From assembly GCF_030499575.1 (NCBI RefSeq), contig NZ_JASTLC010000001.1, forward strand, positions 5,046,001 to 5,110,000: a stretch of DNA of 64,000 nucleotides. The letters run 5' to 3'. The position numbers and the translations under genes are program-made. The stretch's first letter is position 1. Every line of letters begins with the position of its first letter. The DNA comes from Streptomyces sp. DG2A-72 (GTDB lineage Bacteria > Actinomycetota > Actinomycetes > Streptomycetales > Streptomycetaceae). The notes below the pieces were generated by a model. That model did not search any database and was not told the DNA's origin. It was given only the letters and a program-made list of their open reading frames with translations. Below are positions 34,766 to 42,801 of the stretch, in pieces.

Positions 34766-35503
34766 ATGGCAGATGGCACCGCATACGGCGACGCAAGCGA
34801 TCAGGACCTCCTCGCTCGCCATGTGGACGGCGACCCCGACGCCTTCGGCGAGCTCGTACGGCGCCACCGTGACCGGCTCTGGGCCGTGGCTCTGCGGACG
34901 CTCGGGGACCGCGAGGAGGCCGCTGACGCGGTCCAGGACGCCCTTGTCTCCGCCTACCGGGCCGCCCACACTTTCCGCGGCCAGTCGGCCGTCACGACAT
35001 GGCTCCACCGCATCACGGTGAACGCCTGCCTCGACCGTGCCCGCAAGGCGGCCTCGCGCAAGACGTCTCCCGTCGATGACACCGAGCGTCTGGAGCAGCT
35101 GCTGGAGCCTCATGAGTCGGCCTCGGCTCCCGCGGAGCGCAATGATCTGAACCGCCAGCTCCTCGAAGCGCTCGGTACGCTTCCGCCCGACCAGCGTGCC
35201 GCCCTCGTCCTGGTGGACATGCAGGGCTACCCCGTCGCCGAAGCCGCCCGTGTCCTCGACGTCCCGACCGGCACGGTGAAGAGCCGCTGTGCCCGTGGCA
35301 GAGCCCGGCTTCTGCCCCTTGTCTCTCATCTGCGGCCGGAAAACGGCCCGGAAAACGCCGACGACGACAGAGAACCCGGCCGGGGACGGAACCGGGTGCA
35401 CGGGACATCCGTCCCACCGGCAGCGGATCCGCATGACGCCGGTTCCCGAGATACAGGACCCAGTGATTCAGCTGCTGTGAAGGGCGGAGGTGGGCGAGCG
35501 TGA
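34766..35503 (+). CDS. sigM: ECF RNA polymerase sigma factor, SigM type
   Basis: The product has 245 residues from ATG 34766 (ribosome binding site AGGGGAGGGGG). Region 2 has DPDAFGELVRRHRDRLWAVA and then DREEAADAVQDALVSAYRAA. Region 4 has LPPDQRAALVLVDMQGYPVA and the recognition helix TGTVKSRCARGRARLL. Beyond region 4 there is an extra polar tail of about 60 residues. The gene is followed by an overlapping anti-sigma gene (GTGA overlap), as in sigM-rsmA of mycobacteria. The adjoining trxBA operon has the same synteny there, suggesting an oxidative or envelope stress role. Confidence 0.93.
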   Translation: MADGTAYGDASDQDLLARHVDGDPDAFGELVRRHRDRLWAVALRTLGDREEAADAVQDALVSAYRAAHTFRGQSAVTTWLHRITVNACLDRARKAASRKTSPVDDTERLEQLLEPHESASAPAERNDLNRQLLEALGTLPPDQRAALVLVDMQGYPVAEAARVLDVPTGTVKSRCARGRARLLPLVSHLRPENGPENADDDREPGRGRNRVHGTSVPPAADPHDAGSRDTGPSDSAAVKGGGGRA

Positions 35504-36399
35504 CATCCACGACAGACACGGCCGGGCACCCGGACGTCGCCGAGATCTCCGACCTCACCGAGGGCCTGCTGCCTCCGGACAGGACCGCAGACGTACAGCG
35601 GCATCTGGACGAGTGCGATCTCTGCGCGGATGTGCACGCATCACTCGAAGAGATCCGGGGCCTCCTGGGCACACTGCCGGGTGGGCAGCGCATGCCCGAC
35701 GATGTTGCGGGCCGTATCGATGCCGCCCTTGCCGCTGAAGCTCTTCTCCAGGCCACCGCACCCGATACCGGGGGTGACCCGGCACCTGTCGGCGCTTCCA
35801 CGCCCGACCACCGTGCTCATGTTTCACGTGAAACATCGGTCTCCGCAGCCCGTCCCGCAGGGCACGCCCGCAGCGCGACCACGGGCCCGGGCCGCAAGGA
35901 ACGCCAGAGGGGCGTAAGCCGCAGGGCCACCGTCCTCGGTGCCGTCTTCGCAGTAGCCGCTCTGGGTCTCGGTTCCGTGCTCGTGGCGTATCTGAACGAC
36001 GGCAAGCCGTCCGACGATACGAGCACCGCCTCCGACACATTCTCCGAGGCGAAGCTGGAGAACCAGGTCGCCGATCTCCTTGCCGAGAACCAGAGCACCG
36101 GGAACGGCTCCCGCGCCCCGCACAGCCTCGGTGGGGGGTCGGCCCCCAACAGCGAGGGCCCTCGGATCTTCAGAGAGCCCGCAGTCCCGCCATGCATCCA
36201 GCAGGGCATCGGCACCAACGACACGGCGATCGCGACCCAGGACGGCACCTTCCAGGGGACGGACGCCATGCTCGTCGTGCTGCCCGACCCCGCCGACACC
36301 ACTCGGGTTGTTGCCTACATCATGGATGCCACCTGTGTCGCCCACCCGTCGTCCGGCACAGCCAAGGTCCTGCTGAAGGATGCCTACACGCGCTCCTGA
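35500..36399 (+). CDS. Anti-sigma factor (zinc-binding ZAS type), partner of SigM
   Basis: The product has 299 residues from GTG 35500, which overlaps the sigM stop by 4 bp (translational coupling). The N-terminal ZAS domain has LPPDRTADVQRHLDECDLCA, giving an H-x3-C-x2-C zinc site. One TM helix lies near residues 147-165 (TVLGAVFAVAALGLGSVL). The extracytoplasmic domain has two cysteines (PPCIQQG, DATCVAH). A perfect parS (35821-35834) is inside the gene and encodes V-S-R-E-T in the linker before the TM helix. It should hold SigM inactive until an envelope signal arrives. Confidence 0.9.
   Translation: MTSTTDTAGHPDVAEISDLTEGLLPPDRTADVQRHLDECDLCADVHASLEEIRGLLGTLPGGQRMPDDVAGRIDAALAAEALLQATAPDTGGDPAPVGASTPDHRAHVSRETSVSAARPAGHARSATTGPGRKERQRGVSRRATVLGAVFAVAALGLGSVLVAYLNDGKPSDDTSTASDTFSEAKLENQVADLLAENQSTGNGSRAPHSLGGGSAPNSEGPRIFREPAVPPCIQQGIGTNDTAIATQDGTFQGTDAMLVVLPDPADTTRVVAYIMDATCVAHPSSGTAKVLLKDAYTRS
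35821..35834. other. parS site (perfect) inside the anti-sigma gene
   Basis: The core extends to an 18-bp palindrome (35819-35836) and is read in frame as H-V-S-R-E-T in a variable linker. Confidence 0.93.
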
Positions 36400-36471
36400 G
36401 CGCGAACGCTTCGTCTCCGTCCTGCGTGGTATCCCGTACGGTGTCCACTCTCCGTGTGCCCGGGTACACCG

Positions 36472-36497
36472 GGAATGCACGCCCCTTAGGATCCGTT
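36472..36497 (+). promoter_or_regulatory. Sigma-R type promoter of trxBA
   Basis: GGAAT at 36472-36476, exactly 18 nt, then GTT at 36495-36497 match the S. coelicolor sigma-R consensus GGAAT-N18-GTT. It lies 71 bp upstream of the trxB start, a normal leader length. Sigma-R is induced by disulfide stress and controls trxBA in S. coelicolor. Confidence 0.82.
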
Positions 36498-36567
36498 GGG
36501 TGGGGTGAGAGTTCCGAGAGGGCTCCACTGGCCGTACTGACGCAGTCCAGAGACGAGGAATCAAGCC

Positions 36568-37536
36568 GTGAGCGACGTCCGTAACGTGATCATCATCGGC
36601 TCCGGGCCCGCCGGCTACACGGCGGCGCTGTACACCGCACGCGCGTCGCTGAAGCCGCTGGTGTTCGAGGGCGCCGTCACCGCGGGTGGTGCCCTGATGA
36701 ACACCACCGACGTGGAGAACTTCCCGGGCTTCCAGGACGGCATCATGGGCCCCGAGCTCATGGACAACATGCGCGCCCAGGCCGAGCGCTTCGGTGCCGA
36801 GCTCGTCCCGGACGATGTGGTGGCCGTCGACCTGTCCGGTGAGATCAAGACCGTCACGGACACCGCGGGCACGGTCCACCAGGCGAAGGCCGTGATCATC
36901 GCCACCGGCTCGCAGCACCGCAAGCTGGGCCTGCCGAACGAGGACGCTCTCTCCGGGCGTGGTGTCTCCTGGTGTGCCACGTGCGACGGCTTCTTCTTCA
37001 AGGAGCAGGACATCGCAGTGATCGGCGGCGGCGACACCGCCATGGAGGAGGCGACCTTCCTCTCCCGCTTCGCCAAGTCCGTGACGATCGTGCACCGCCG
37101 TGACACCCTGCGCGCCTCCAAGGCGATGCAGGAGCGCGCCTTCGCCGACCCGAAGATCAAGTTTGTCTGGGACAGCGAGGTGGCCGAGGTCCAGGGCGAC
37201 CAGAAGCTGTCCGGTCTGAAGCTGCGCAACGTCAAGACCGGCGAGCTCTCGGACCTGCCGGTGACCGGCCTGTTCATCGCGATCGGCCACGACCCGCGCA
37301 CCGAGCTCTTCAAGGGCCAGCTCGACCTGGACGAGGAGGGCTACCTGAGGGTCGAGGCCCCCTCGACGCGCACCAACCTGACCGGTGTCTTCGGCGCCGG
37401 TGATGTCGTGGACCACACCTACCGCCAGGCGATCACCGCGGCCGGCACCGGCTGCTCCGCCGCTCTCGACGCCGAGCGCTTCCTCTCCGCCCTGGCGGAC
37501 GAGGAGCAGGCCGAGCCCGAGAAGACCGCTGTCTGA
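36568..37536 (+). CDS. trxB: Thioredoxin reductase
   Basis: The product has 322 residues from GTG 36568. The FAD-binding motif is [15 protein letters not shown] near the N-terminus. The redox-active CATC is in [12 protein letters not shown], the NADPH motif is [14 protein letters not shown], and the C-terminal FAD motif is [10 protein letters not shown]. It reduces thioredoxin with NADPH. trxA follows 41 bp downstream and a sigma-R promoter precedes it, so it is the core of a disulfide-stress response. Gene order sigM-anti-sigma-trxB-trxA is conserved in Actinobacteria. Confidence 0.98.
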   Translation: MSDVRNVIIIGSGPAGYTAALYTARASLKPLVFEGAVTAGGALMNTTDVENFPGFQDGIMGPELMDNMRAQAERFGAELVPDDVVAVDLSGEIKTVTDTAGTVHQAKAVIIATGSQHRKLGLPNEDALSGRGVSWCATCDGFFFKEQDIAVIGGGDTAMEEATFLSRFAKSVTIVHRRDTLRASKAMQERAFADPKIKFVWDSEVAEVQGDQKLSGLKLRNVKTGELSDLPVTGLFIAIGHDPRTELFKGQLDLDEEGYLRVEAPSTRTNLTGVFGAGDVVDHTYRQAITAAGTGCSAALDAERFLSALADEEQAEPEKTAV

Positions 37537-37577
37537 CCCCCTTCCGCCCCACGCACCAACCAGTTAAGGAGCCCGCC

Positions 37578-37910
37578 GTGGCCGGCACCCTGAAGCATGT
37601 AACCGACGACTCTTTCGAGCAGGATGTCCTCAAGAGCGACAAGCCCGTTCTGGTGGACTTCTGGGCCGCTTGGTGCGGTCCGTGCCGCCAGATCGCGCCG
37701 TCCCTCGAGGCGATCGCCGCCGAGTACGGCGACAAGATCGAGATCGTCAAGCTGAACATCGACGAGAACCCGGGTACGGCCGCCAAGTACGGCGTCATGT
37801 CCATCCCGACGCTGAACGTCTACCAGAACGGCGAGGTCGCCAAGACCATCGTCGGCGCGAAGCCGAAGGCCGCGATCGTCCGCGACCTCGAGGACTTCAT
37901 CGCCGAGTAG
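37578..37910 (+). CDS. trxA: Thioredoxin
   Basis: The product has 110 residues from GTG 37578 with ribosome binding site TAAGGAG. The active-site WCGPC lies in LVDFWAAWCGPCRQIAPS, followed by the cis-Pro motif YGVMSIPTLNVY. It reduces cytoplasmic disulfides using electrons from TrxB. A parS begins 6 bp after the stop, followed at once by a strong bidirectional terminator. Confidence 0.98.
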   Translation: MAGTLKHVTDDSFEQDVLKSDKPVLVDFWAAWCGPCRQIAPSLEAIAAEYGDKIEIVKLNIDENPGTAAKYGVMSIPTLNVYQNGEVAKTIVGAKPKAAIVRDLEDFIAE

Positions 37911-37915
37911 GCGAT

Positions 37916-37929
37916 GTTTCACGTGAAAC
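37916..37929. other. parS site (perfect)
   Basis: An exact core between the trxA stop and the trxA terminator, so it is transcribed in the trxBA 3' untranslated region. Confidence 0.93.
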
Positions 37930-37930
37930 A

Positions 37931-37966
37931 CGAATGGGCCAGCCTCTGAGGAGGCTGGCCCATTCG
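37931..37966. terminator. Bidirectional terminator between trxA and a convergent gene
   Basis: A 16-bp perfect stem (CGAATGGGCCAGCCTC with its complement) has a TGAG loop. The gene on the other strand ends 17 bp away. Confidence 0.88.
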
Positions 37967-37982
37967 CTTGCCGGAGAGGTCT

Positions 37983-38600
37983 TTACAGCGGCCGCAGCAC
38001 CGGCTCCTTCTGAACCGCCCCCAGCAACCGGTCCAACGCCATCTCCACGTCTTCCTTCCAGGAGAGCGTCGTCCGCAGTTCCAGACGCAGTCGTGGATGT
38101 GTGGGGTGAGGCCGGACCGTCTTGAAGCCCACGGCCGTCAAGTGGTCGGCAGGCAGAACACAAGCCGGCTCCGACCAACGAGCGTCCCCGAAGGCCTCGA
38201 TCGCCTTGAAGCCCCGGCGCAGCAGGTCCTTCGCGACCGTCTGCACCATCACCCGGCCCAGCCCTTGGCCCTGGTAGCCCGGCATGATGAAAGCGGTCAT
38301 CAGTTGCACGGCGTCAGGCGAGACAGGGCTCGTGGGAAACGCCGTCGATCGGGGGACGTAGGCGGGAGGGGCGTAGAGCACGAAACCCACGGGCACTTCA
38401 TCGACGTACACCACTCGGCCGCAGGATCCCCAGTCCAGCAGGACGGCGGAAATCCAGGCTTCCTTCTCCAGCGCCGGCGTGCCCGCCTTTACCGCGGCTT
38501 CGCCGCTGACTGGGTCCAGTTCCCAGAAGACACACGTGCGACAGCGCTTGGGAAGGTCCTGAAGGTTGTCCAGCGTGAGCGGTACGAGCCGGCGCCCCAT
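37983..38600 (-). CDS. GNAT-family acetyltransferase with conserved CxxC pair
   Basis: The product has 205 residues from ATG 38600 (ribosome binding site GCGAGGAAC). The GNAT core is visible as TAFIMPGYQGQGLGRVMVQT. The N-terminal segment KRCRTCVFWELDP contains Cys20-x2-Cys23. More cysteines occur at WGSCGRVVY (60) and EPACVLPAD (147). This cysteine set is unusual for a GNAT and could bind metal or respond to redox state. It lies between trxA and parB. The corresponding place in mycobacteria holds the wall regulator CwlM, which is absent here. The acceptor is unknown. Confidence 0.86.
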   Translation of the reverse strand: MGRRLVPLTLDNLQDLPKRCRTCVFWELDPVSGEAAVKAGTPALEKEAWISAVLLDWGSCGRVVYVDEVPVGFVLYAPPAYVPRSTAFPTSPVSPDAVQLMTAFIMPGYQGQGLGRVMVQTVAKDLLRRGFKAIEAFGDARWSEPACVLPADHLTAVGFKTVRPHPTHPRLRLELRTTLSWKEDVEMALDRLLGAVQKEPVLRPL

Positions 38601-38746
38601 GAAGGCTGTTCCTCGCTTCCTTCGCCTGCCGCGTCGCGGGCGGCCGTCAGGGCGCTTCGCTCCCGGAGCAGGCTGCCGACGAATCCGCCGACCGCGCCCA
38701 GCCCGAGGCCCGCGCTCACCAGTCCGGTGCGGCTCACCGTTCGCAT
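38489..38746 (-). CDS. Small hydrophobic protein, overlapping the acetyltransferase start
   Basis: An 85-residue frame starts at ATG 38746 behind a good GGGAGGCAGAGGCC ribosome binding site. Its first 30 residues (RTVSRTGLVSAGLGLGAVGG and following) resemble a single hydrophobic segment. The last 37 residues overlap the acetyltransferase gene in another frame and have shadow-like composition. The start is convincing but the end may reflect a drifted stop. The function is unknown. Confidence 0.45.
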   Translation of the reverse strand: MRTVSRTGLVSAGLGLGAVGGFVGSLLRERSALTAARDAAGEGSEEQPSWGAGSYRSRWTTFRTFPSAVARVSSGNWTQSAAKPR

Positions 38747-38844
38747 GGCCTCTGCCTCCCCTGAGAGGTGCTGCCGGGTGGATGCGCCATACCCGAACGC
38801 ATCGTATCCACGATTGCGATTCGATCGATACTGCCAAAAAGCAA

Positions 38845-38887
38845 AGAGCGGACCGTGTTCCGGTACACACCGGACACGGCCCGCTCT
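38845..38887 (-). terminator. Terminator of the parAB operon
   Basis: An imperfect hairpin (AGAGCGG/CCGCTCT base, CCGG/CCGG top, three internal mismatches) is followed on the minus strand by a T-rich run. It lies 35 bp after the parB stop. Confidence 0.7.
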
Positions 38888-38922
38888 GCCGCCCAAGGCA
38901 GAACGACCGGGCGGCCGAAGGA

Positions 38923-40023
38923 TCAGTCCTCGGAGTCCTCAGCGTCGTCCTCATCCAGAAGGCTCTTCTGCAGGACAGGACCCTCGCCGGGAGCAAGCGA
39001 GCCGAGGATGCGCTCAAGATCCTCTATCGAGGCGAACTCGACCGTGATCTTTCCCTTCTTCTGTCCCAGGTCCACCTTCACCCGCGTCTCGAAGCGGTCC
39101 GAGAGACGGGACGCCAGATCGGTCAGAGCCGGGGAGACCCGGGCTCCGGCCCGCGGCCCCTTGGAACGCTGGGCCTTCTGCGGGCGGGAGCCCATCAGGG
39201 TCACGATCTCTTCGACAGAGCGGACCGAGAGCCCCTCGGCCACGACCCGGTAGGCCAGCCTCTCCTGCTCCTCCGGGTCGTCCACGGAGAGGAGCGCCCG
39301 CGCATGCCCGGCGGAGAGCACACCGGCAGCCACCCGGTTCTGGACCTTCGGCGAGAGCTTCAACAGGCGCAGGGTGTTGGAGACCTGAGGGCGGGACCGG
39401 CCGATGCGGTCCGCCAGCTGATCGTGCGTGCAGTTGAAGTCCTTCAGCAGCTGATCGTAGGCAGCCGCCTCTTCGATCGGGTTCAGCTGTGCACGGTGCA
39501 GGTTCTCCAGGAGGGCGTCCAGGAGGAGCTTCTCATCATCCGTGGCCCGCACGATCGCCGGGATCGCCTCGAGCCCCGCCTCACGGCAGGCCCGCCAGCG
39601 CCGCTCGCCCATGATGAGCTCGTAGCGGGCGGGGCCGATCTGGCGTACGACAACCGGCTGAAGGAGACCGACCTCCTTGATGGAGGTGACGAGTTCTTGC
39701 AACGCATCTTCGTCGAAGACCTCACGCGGCTGACGCGGGTTCGGCGCGATGGCGTCGAGAGGGATCTCGGCGAAGTGAGCCCCCATGGGAGGCGCTGGCG
39801 CCTCCGCCACGCCGTTCACCGACGGCTCCTCGGTTTCATGTGAAACAGGCGGCAGCGTGGCCACCTTGGCCGCGGCCACGCCACGGTCGGTCGTCAGCAC
39901 CGGTACCGCCGTGGGAGACGCTGCAGCAGCGCCCCCCACCGCTGGAGGCACCGACTTCTCCGTCGGGGCAGCAGGGATCAGTGCGCCGAGACCACGGCCC
40001 AACCCCCTCCGTCGCTCGCTCAC
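38923..40023 (-). CDS. parB: Chromosome partitioning protein ParB
   Basis: The product has 366 residues from GTG 40023, overlapping the parA stop by 4 bp (GTGA). The N-terminus begins [14 protein letters not shown], the ParA-interaction region. The CTP/ParB-N box is [20 protein letters not shown] with [12 protein letters not shown]. The HTH that reads parS is [19 protein letters not shown] and [12 protein letters not shown]. The C-terminal dimerisation domain is near the end. A degenerate parS lies inside the gene and is read V-S-H-E-T. ParB spreads from parS to form the segregation complex used during sporulation. Confidence 0.98.
   Translation of the reverse strand: MSERRRGLGRGLGALIPAAPTEKSVPPAVGGAAAASPTAVPVLTTDRGVAAAKVATLPPVSHETEEPSVNGVAEAPAPPMGAHFAEIPLDAIAPNPRQPREVFDEDALQELVTSIKEVGLLQPVVVRQIGPARYELIMGERRWRACREAGLEAIPAIVRATDDEKLLLDALLENLHRAQLNPIEEAAAYDQLLKDFNCTHDQLADRIGRSRPQVSNTLRLLKLSPKVQNRVAAGVLSAGHARALLSVDDPEEQERLAYRVVAEGLSVRSVEEIVTLMGSRPQKAQRSKGPRAGARVSPALTDLASRLSDRFETRVKVDLGQKKGKITVEFASIEDLERILGSLAPGEGPVLQKSLLDEDDAEDSED
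39833..39846. other. Degenerate parS inside parB (GTTTCATGTGAAAC)
   Basis: A single substitution at the centre breaks the CACGTG core. It is in frame in the N-terminal linker of ParB and encodes V-S-H-E-T. Confidence 0.55.
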
Positions 40024-41093
40024 TGGATCCCCTCCACCATGCTCGGGTCGCTCTGGGCACCAATATGGGCGTGCGTCGCTTCGTAGGTGACGCCCACGCC
40101 CTTCAGCGCGATTTCTCGTGCCGCCTCAAGATAGGACAGGGCACCGCTCGATCCGGGATCGTAGGTCAGCACCGTCTGTCCATAGCTCGGCGCCTCGGAG
40201 ATACGGACCGAGCGAGGAATGCTCGTCCGCAGCACCTCGTCCCCGAAGTGGCTGCGCACCTCGTCCGCGACCTGGGACGCAAGGCGCGTCCGGCCGTCGT
40301 ACATGGTGAGCAGGATCGTCGATACATGCAGGGTGGGGTTGAGGTGCCCCCGCACCAGGTCGACATTGCGCAGCAGCTGGCCCAGGCCTTCCAGCGCGTA
40401 GTACTCGCACTGGATGGGAATGAGGACCTCCGCGCCGGCCACCAGCGCGTTGACCGTCAAGAGGCCTAGCGAGGGCGGGCAGTCGATGAGGATGTAGTCC
40501 AGCGGCTGCTCGTAGGCCTGGATGGCTCGCTGCAGCCGGCTTTCTCGGGCCACCAAGGACACCAACTCGATCTCCGCACCGGCGAGATCGATCGTGGCGG
40601 GTGCACAGAAGAGGCCCTCGACATCAGGGACCGGCTGAACGACTTCCGAGAGCGGCTTACTCTCGACCAACACGTCGTAGATGGAAGGAACTTCGGCGTG
40701 ATGGTCGATTCCCAGGGCGGTGGACGCATTGCCCTGGGGGTCGAGGTCGATCACCAGGACACGGCCGCCATGCAGGGCCAGCGAAGCGGCAAGATTGACG
40801 GTCGTCGTTGTCTTGCCCACGCCCCCCTTCTGGTTGGCGACCACCATGACCCGGGTCTGCTCAGGCCGTGGCAGGCCCTCGCCGGCGCGGCCCAGAGCCT
40901 CCACCGCCAGTTGGGCAGCACGACCGATGGGAGTGTCGTCCATCGGGGGCGGTGTTTCACGTGAAACATCGTCCCCCATCGACTCGGTACGGGGACCGGG
41001 GACCGGATCGGTCATCGGTCCCGCGATGTTGGCGTCGGACCGCAAGGATTCACTCTCCTCGACTTCAGGCTCGCAATGAACAGAGCCTCCCAT
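40020..41093 (-). CDS. parA: Chromosome partitioning ATPase ParA
   Basis: The product has 357 residues from ATG 41093. In-frame starts at 41309, 41018 and 40946 are possible, and none has a strong ribosome binding site. The deviant Walker A is [17 protein letters not shown], followed by [16 protein letters not shown] and [13 protein letters not shown]. ParA forms dynamic filaments that position ParB complexes. The N-terminal extension is variable and contains a perfect parS read in frame as V-S-R-E-T. The gene overlaps parB by 4 bp. DnaA-box-like sequences lie 36-63 bp upstream of the chosen start. Confidence 0.95.
   Translation of the reverse strand: MGGSVHCEPEVEESESLRSDANIAGPMTDPVPGPRTESMGDDVSRETPPPMDDTPIGRAAQLAVEALGRAGEGLPRPEQTRVMVVANQKGGVGKTTTTVNLAASLALHGGRVLVIDLDPQGNASTALGIDHHAEVPSIYDVLVESKPLSEVVQPVPDVEGLFCAPATIDLAGAEIELVSLVARESRLQRAIQAYEQPLDYILIDCPPSLGLLTVNALVAGAEVLIPIQCEYYALEGLGQLLRNVDLVRGHLNPTLHVSTILLTMYDGRTRLASQVADEVRSHFGDEVLRTSIPRSVRISEAPSYGQTVLTYDPGSSGALSYLEAAREIALKGVGVTYEATHAHIGAQSDPSMVEGIQ
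40954..40967. other. parS site (perfect) inside parA
   Basis: An exact core in the variable N-terminal part of ParA, read as D-D-V-S-R-E-T. Confidence 0.93.
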
Positions 41094-41128
41094 GTCTTCG
41101 GGGTCGTGAACCAGTGAGGCCTGTTGTT

Positions 41129-41156
41129 CTGTGGAGAATTCCACCTCTGTGGACAA
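41129..41156. promoter_or_regulatory. DnaA-box-like pair upstream of parA
   Basis: TGTGGAGAA (41129-41137) and TGTGGACAA (41148-41156) read in the same orientation, 19 bp apart. The second is the exact complement of the Streptomyces consensus TTGTCCACA. They lie upstream of the preferred parA start at 41093, in the rsmG-parA gap. Confidence 0.5.
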
Positions 41157-41293
41157 CTCCGTACCCCCCGAGGGGGACCGAGAGCCGCCGGAATCGGAAG
41201 CTGGCGCCTCACCGAGTGATCCGAGAGGCTTTCGGTCGCGAGGTTCGGCCGCGGCGCGGCCGCGACTGATGATGCCGTGCAGCAATGAGCGAC

Positions 41294-41307
41294 GTTTCAC
41301 GTGAAAC
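41294..41307. other. parS site (perfect) in the parA upstream region
   Basis: An exact core in the rsmG-parA gap, 21 bp from a separate 24-bp palindrome. Confidence 0.93.
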
Positions 41308-41326
41308 ACGATGCACAGCAGCCCTG

Positions 41327-41350
41327 GCCGGAGTGTCGCGACACTCCGGC
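41327..41350. repeat. 24-bp perfect palindrome between rsmG and parA
   Basis: GCCGGAGTGTCG followed by its exact complement (no spacer). Without a loop it is a poor terminator, so it may be an operator or a cruciform-like site. It is not related to parS. Confidence 0.6.
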
Positions 41351-41430
41351 ATGCGTAGGTTTGGCAGCTTGTGTGGAGTACGTGTCGTCGTCAGGACGGA
41401 TCAGCGGCGCCCCTCACGCGCCCGCTCATC

Positions 41431-42147
41431 TCAACGGCGTCGACGTGTCCGCCCCGTCCGGGCCGCCTTCGCACGCTTCGCCGCGAAGCGCACGCCTCCC
41501 GGGCTCTCCCCGACCTCTACACGGACGACGGTGGACATCGGATCCACCACTCCCTCGCCCACATGGAGGATGGACGTCTCCACGGCTCCGAGCTTGCTCA
41601 GCGCCGTGGACGCGCTCTTGAGCTCCTCCTCGGCCGTGTCACCCTTGAGCGCGAGCATCTCGCCGTACGGGCGCAGCAGCGGGATGCCCCACGTGGCCAG
41701 TCTGTCCAGTGGCGCCACGGCCCGTGCCGTCACGACATGCACCGGCGTCAGCTTCCCCATGACTTCCTCGGCTCGACCGCGCACCACCGTCACATGATCG
41801 AGCCCCAGGAGCTCCACGACCTCGGTCAGGAAGGTGGTTCGGCGCAGCAGCGGCTCCAGCAGCGTGATCTTCAGGTCCTCCCGGACGAGGGCCAGAGGAA
41901 TGCCGGGCAGGCCGGCGCCCGAGCCGACATCGCACACGGTCACCCCCTCGGGCACGACCTCGGAGAGCACAGCGCAATTCAGCAGGTGCCGCTCCCACAA
42001 CCGGGGCACCTCGCGCGGGCCGATCAGACCACGCTGCACGCCCGCCTCGGCGAGCAGCTCGGCATAGCGCACGGCATCAGCGAAGCGATCGCCGAACACC
42101 TCACGCGCCTGCTCCGGCACAGGGGGAAGCTCCACTGCCTCCGTCAC
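41431..42147 (-). CDS. rsmG: 16S rRNA (guanine-N7) methyltransferase RsmG (GidB)
   Basis: The product has 238 residues from GTG 42147. The SAM-binding motif I is VCDVGSGAGLPGIPLALV, followed by LLEPLLRRTTFLTEVVELLG and the catalytic region VVTARAVAPLDRL. RsmG methylates G527 (E. coli numbering) of 16S rRNA; its loss gives low-level streptomycin resistance. The C-terminus is Arg-rich. It sits in the canonical origin-proximal cluster between jag and parA. Confidence 0.97.
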   Translation of the reverse strand: MTEAVELPPVPEQAREVFGDRFADAVRYAELLAEAGVQRGLIGPREVPRLWERHLLNCAVLSEVVPEGVTVCDVGSGAGLPGIPLALVREDLKITLLEPLLRRTTFLTEVVELLGLDHVTVVRGRAEEVMGKLTPVHVVTARAVAPLDRLATWGIPLLRPYGEMLALKGDTAEEELKSASTALSKLGAVETSILHVGEGVVDPMSTVVRVEVGESPGGVRFAAKRAKAARTGRTRRRR

Positions 42148-42227
42148 GGGGACCGTCCTTCCGTACCGCCTCGGCGCACCGAACGCCGACCACGAGAACC
42201 ACCAGAACTATCAGGCTGACAAAGTTC

Positions 42228-42254
42228 GGCCCCGCCTGCCGGGCAGACGGGGCC
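42228..42254 (-). terminator. Hairpin between jag and rsmG
   Basis: A stem GGCCCCG-CTGCC pairs with GGGCAG-CGGGGCC with one mismatch. It lies 20 bp after the jag stop and may only attenuate, since rsmG is codirectional. Confidence 0.6.
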
Positions 42255-42273
42255 GCAGAACCGTAGGGACCGA

Positions 42274-42786
42274 TCAGGCGGGAAGTACAACGACGAACCG
42301 CTGCGGCTCCTCGCCCTCGGACTCGCTGCGCAGACCCGCGGCCTTGACCGCGTCGTGCACGACCTTGCGCTCGAAAGGACTCATCGGCTTCAGCTTCATG
42401 GGCTCACCGCTGCTCCTGACCTCAGCAGCTGCCTTCGCGCCCAGCTCGGAGAGCTCCGCACGCTTCTTGGCCCGGTAGCCCGCGATGTCCAGCATCAGGC
42501 GGCTGCGATCCCCGGTCTCCCGGTGCACGGCCAGGCGCGTGAGCTCCTGGAGCGCCTCCAGCACCTCACCGTCACGGCCGACCAGCTTCTGCAGGTCACG
42601 GCTGCCGGAGTCGCTGATGATCGACACAGCCGCGCGGTCCGCCTCGACATCCATGTCGATGTCGCCGTCGAGATCGGCGATGTCCAGCAGACCCTCGAGG
42701 TAGTCCGCCGCGATCTCGCCCTCCTGCTCCAGGCGGGTCAGGGTGTCTGCGCCCTCGGCAGCGGCGGAGGTGGTGCCTTCCGTCAC
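42274..42786 (-). CDS. jag: Jag/KhpB-type RNA-binding protein (KH and R3H domains)
   Basis: The product has 170 residues from GTG 42786. The KH-like region is VGRDGEVLEALQELTRLAV, the R3H region is MSPFERKVVHDAVKAAGL, and GYRAKKRAELSELGAKA lies between them. The N-terminal 60 residues are acidic. It lacks the Jag-N domain seen in Firmicutes, as usual for Actinobacteria. It binds RNA and is always next to yidC, where it may link membrane insertion to translation. Confidence 0.94.
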   Translation of the reverse strand: MTEGTTSAAAEGADTLTRLEQEGEIAADYLEGLLDIADLDGDIDMDVEADRAAVSIISDSGSRDLQKLVGRDGEVLEALQELTRLAVHRETGDRSRLMLDIAGYRAKKRAELSELGAKAAAEVRSSGEPMKLKPMSPFERKVVHDAVKAAGLRSESEGEEPQRFVVVLPA

Positions 42787-42801
42787 GGGATGGACTCCTT
42801 C

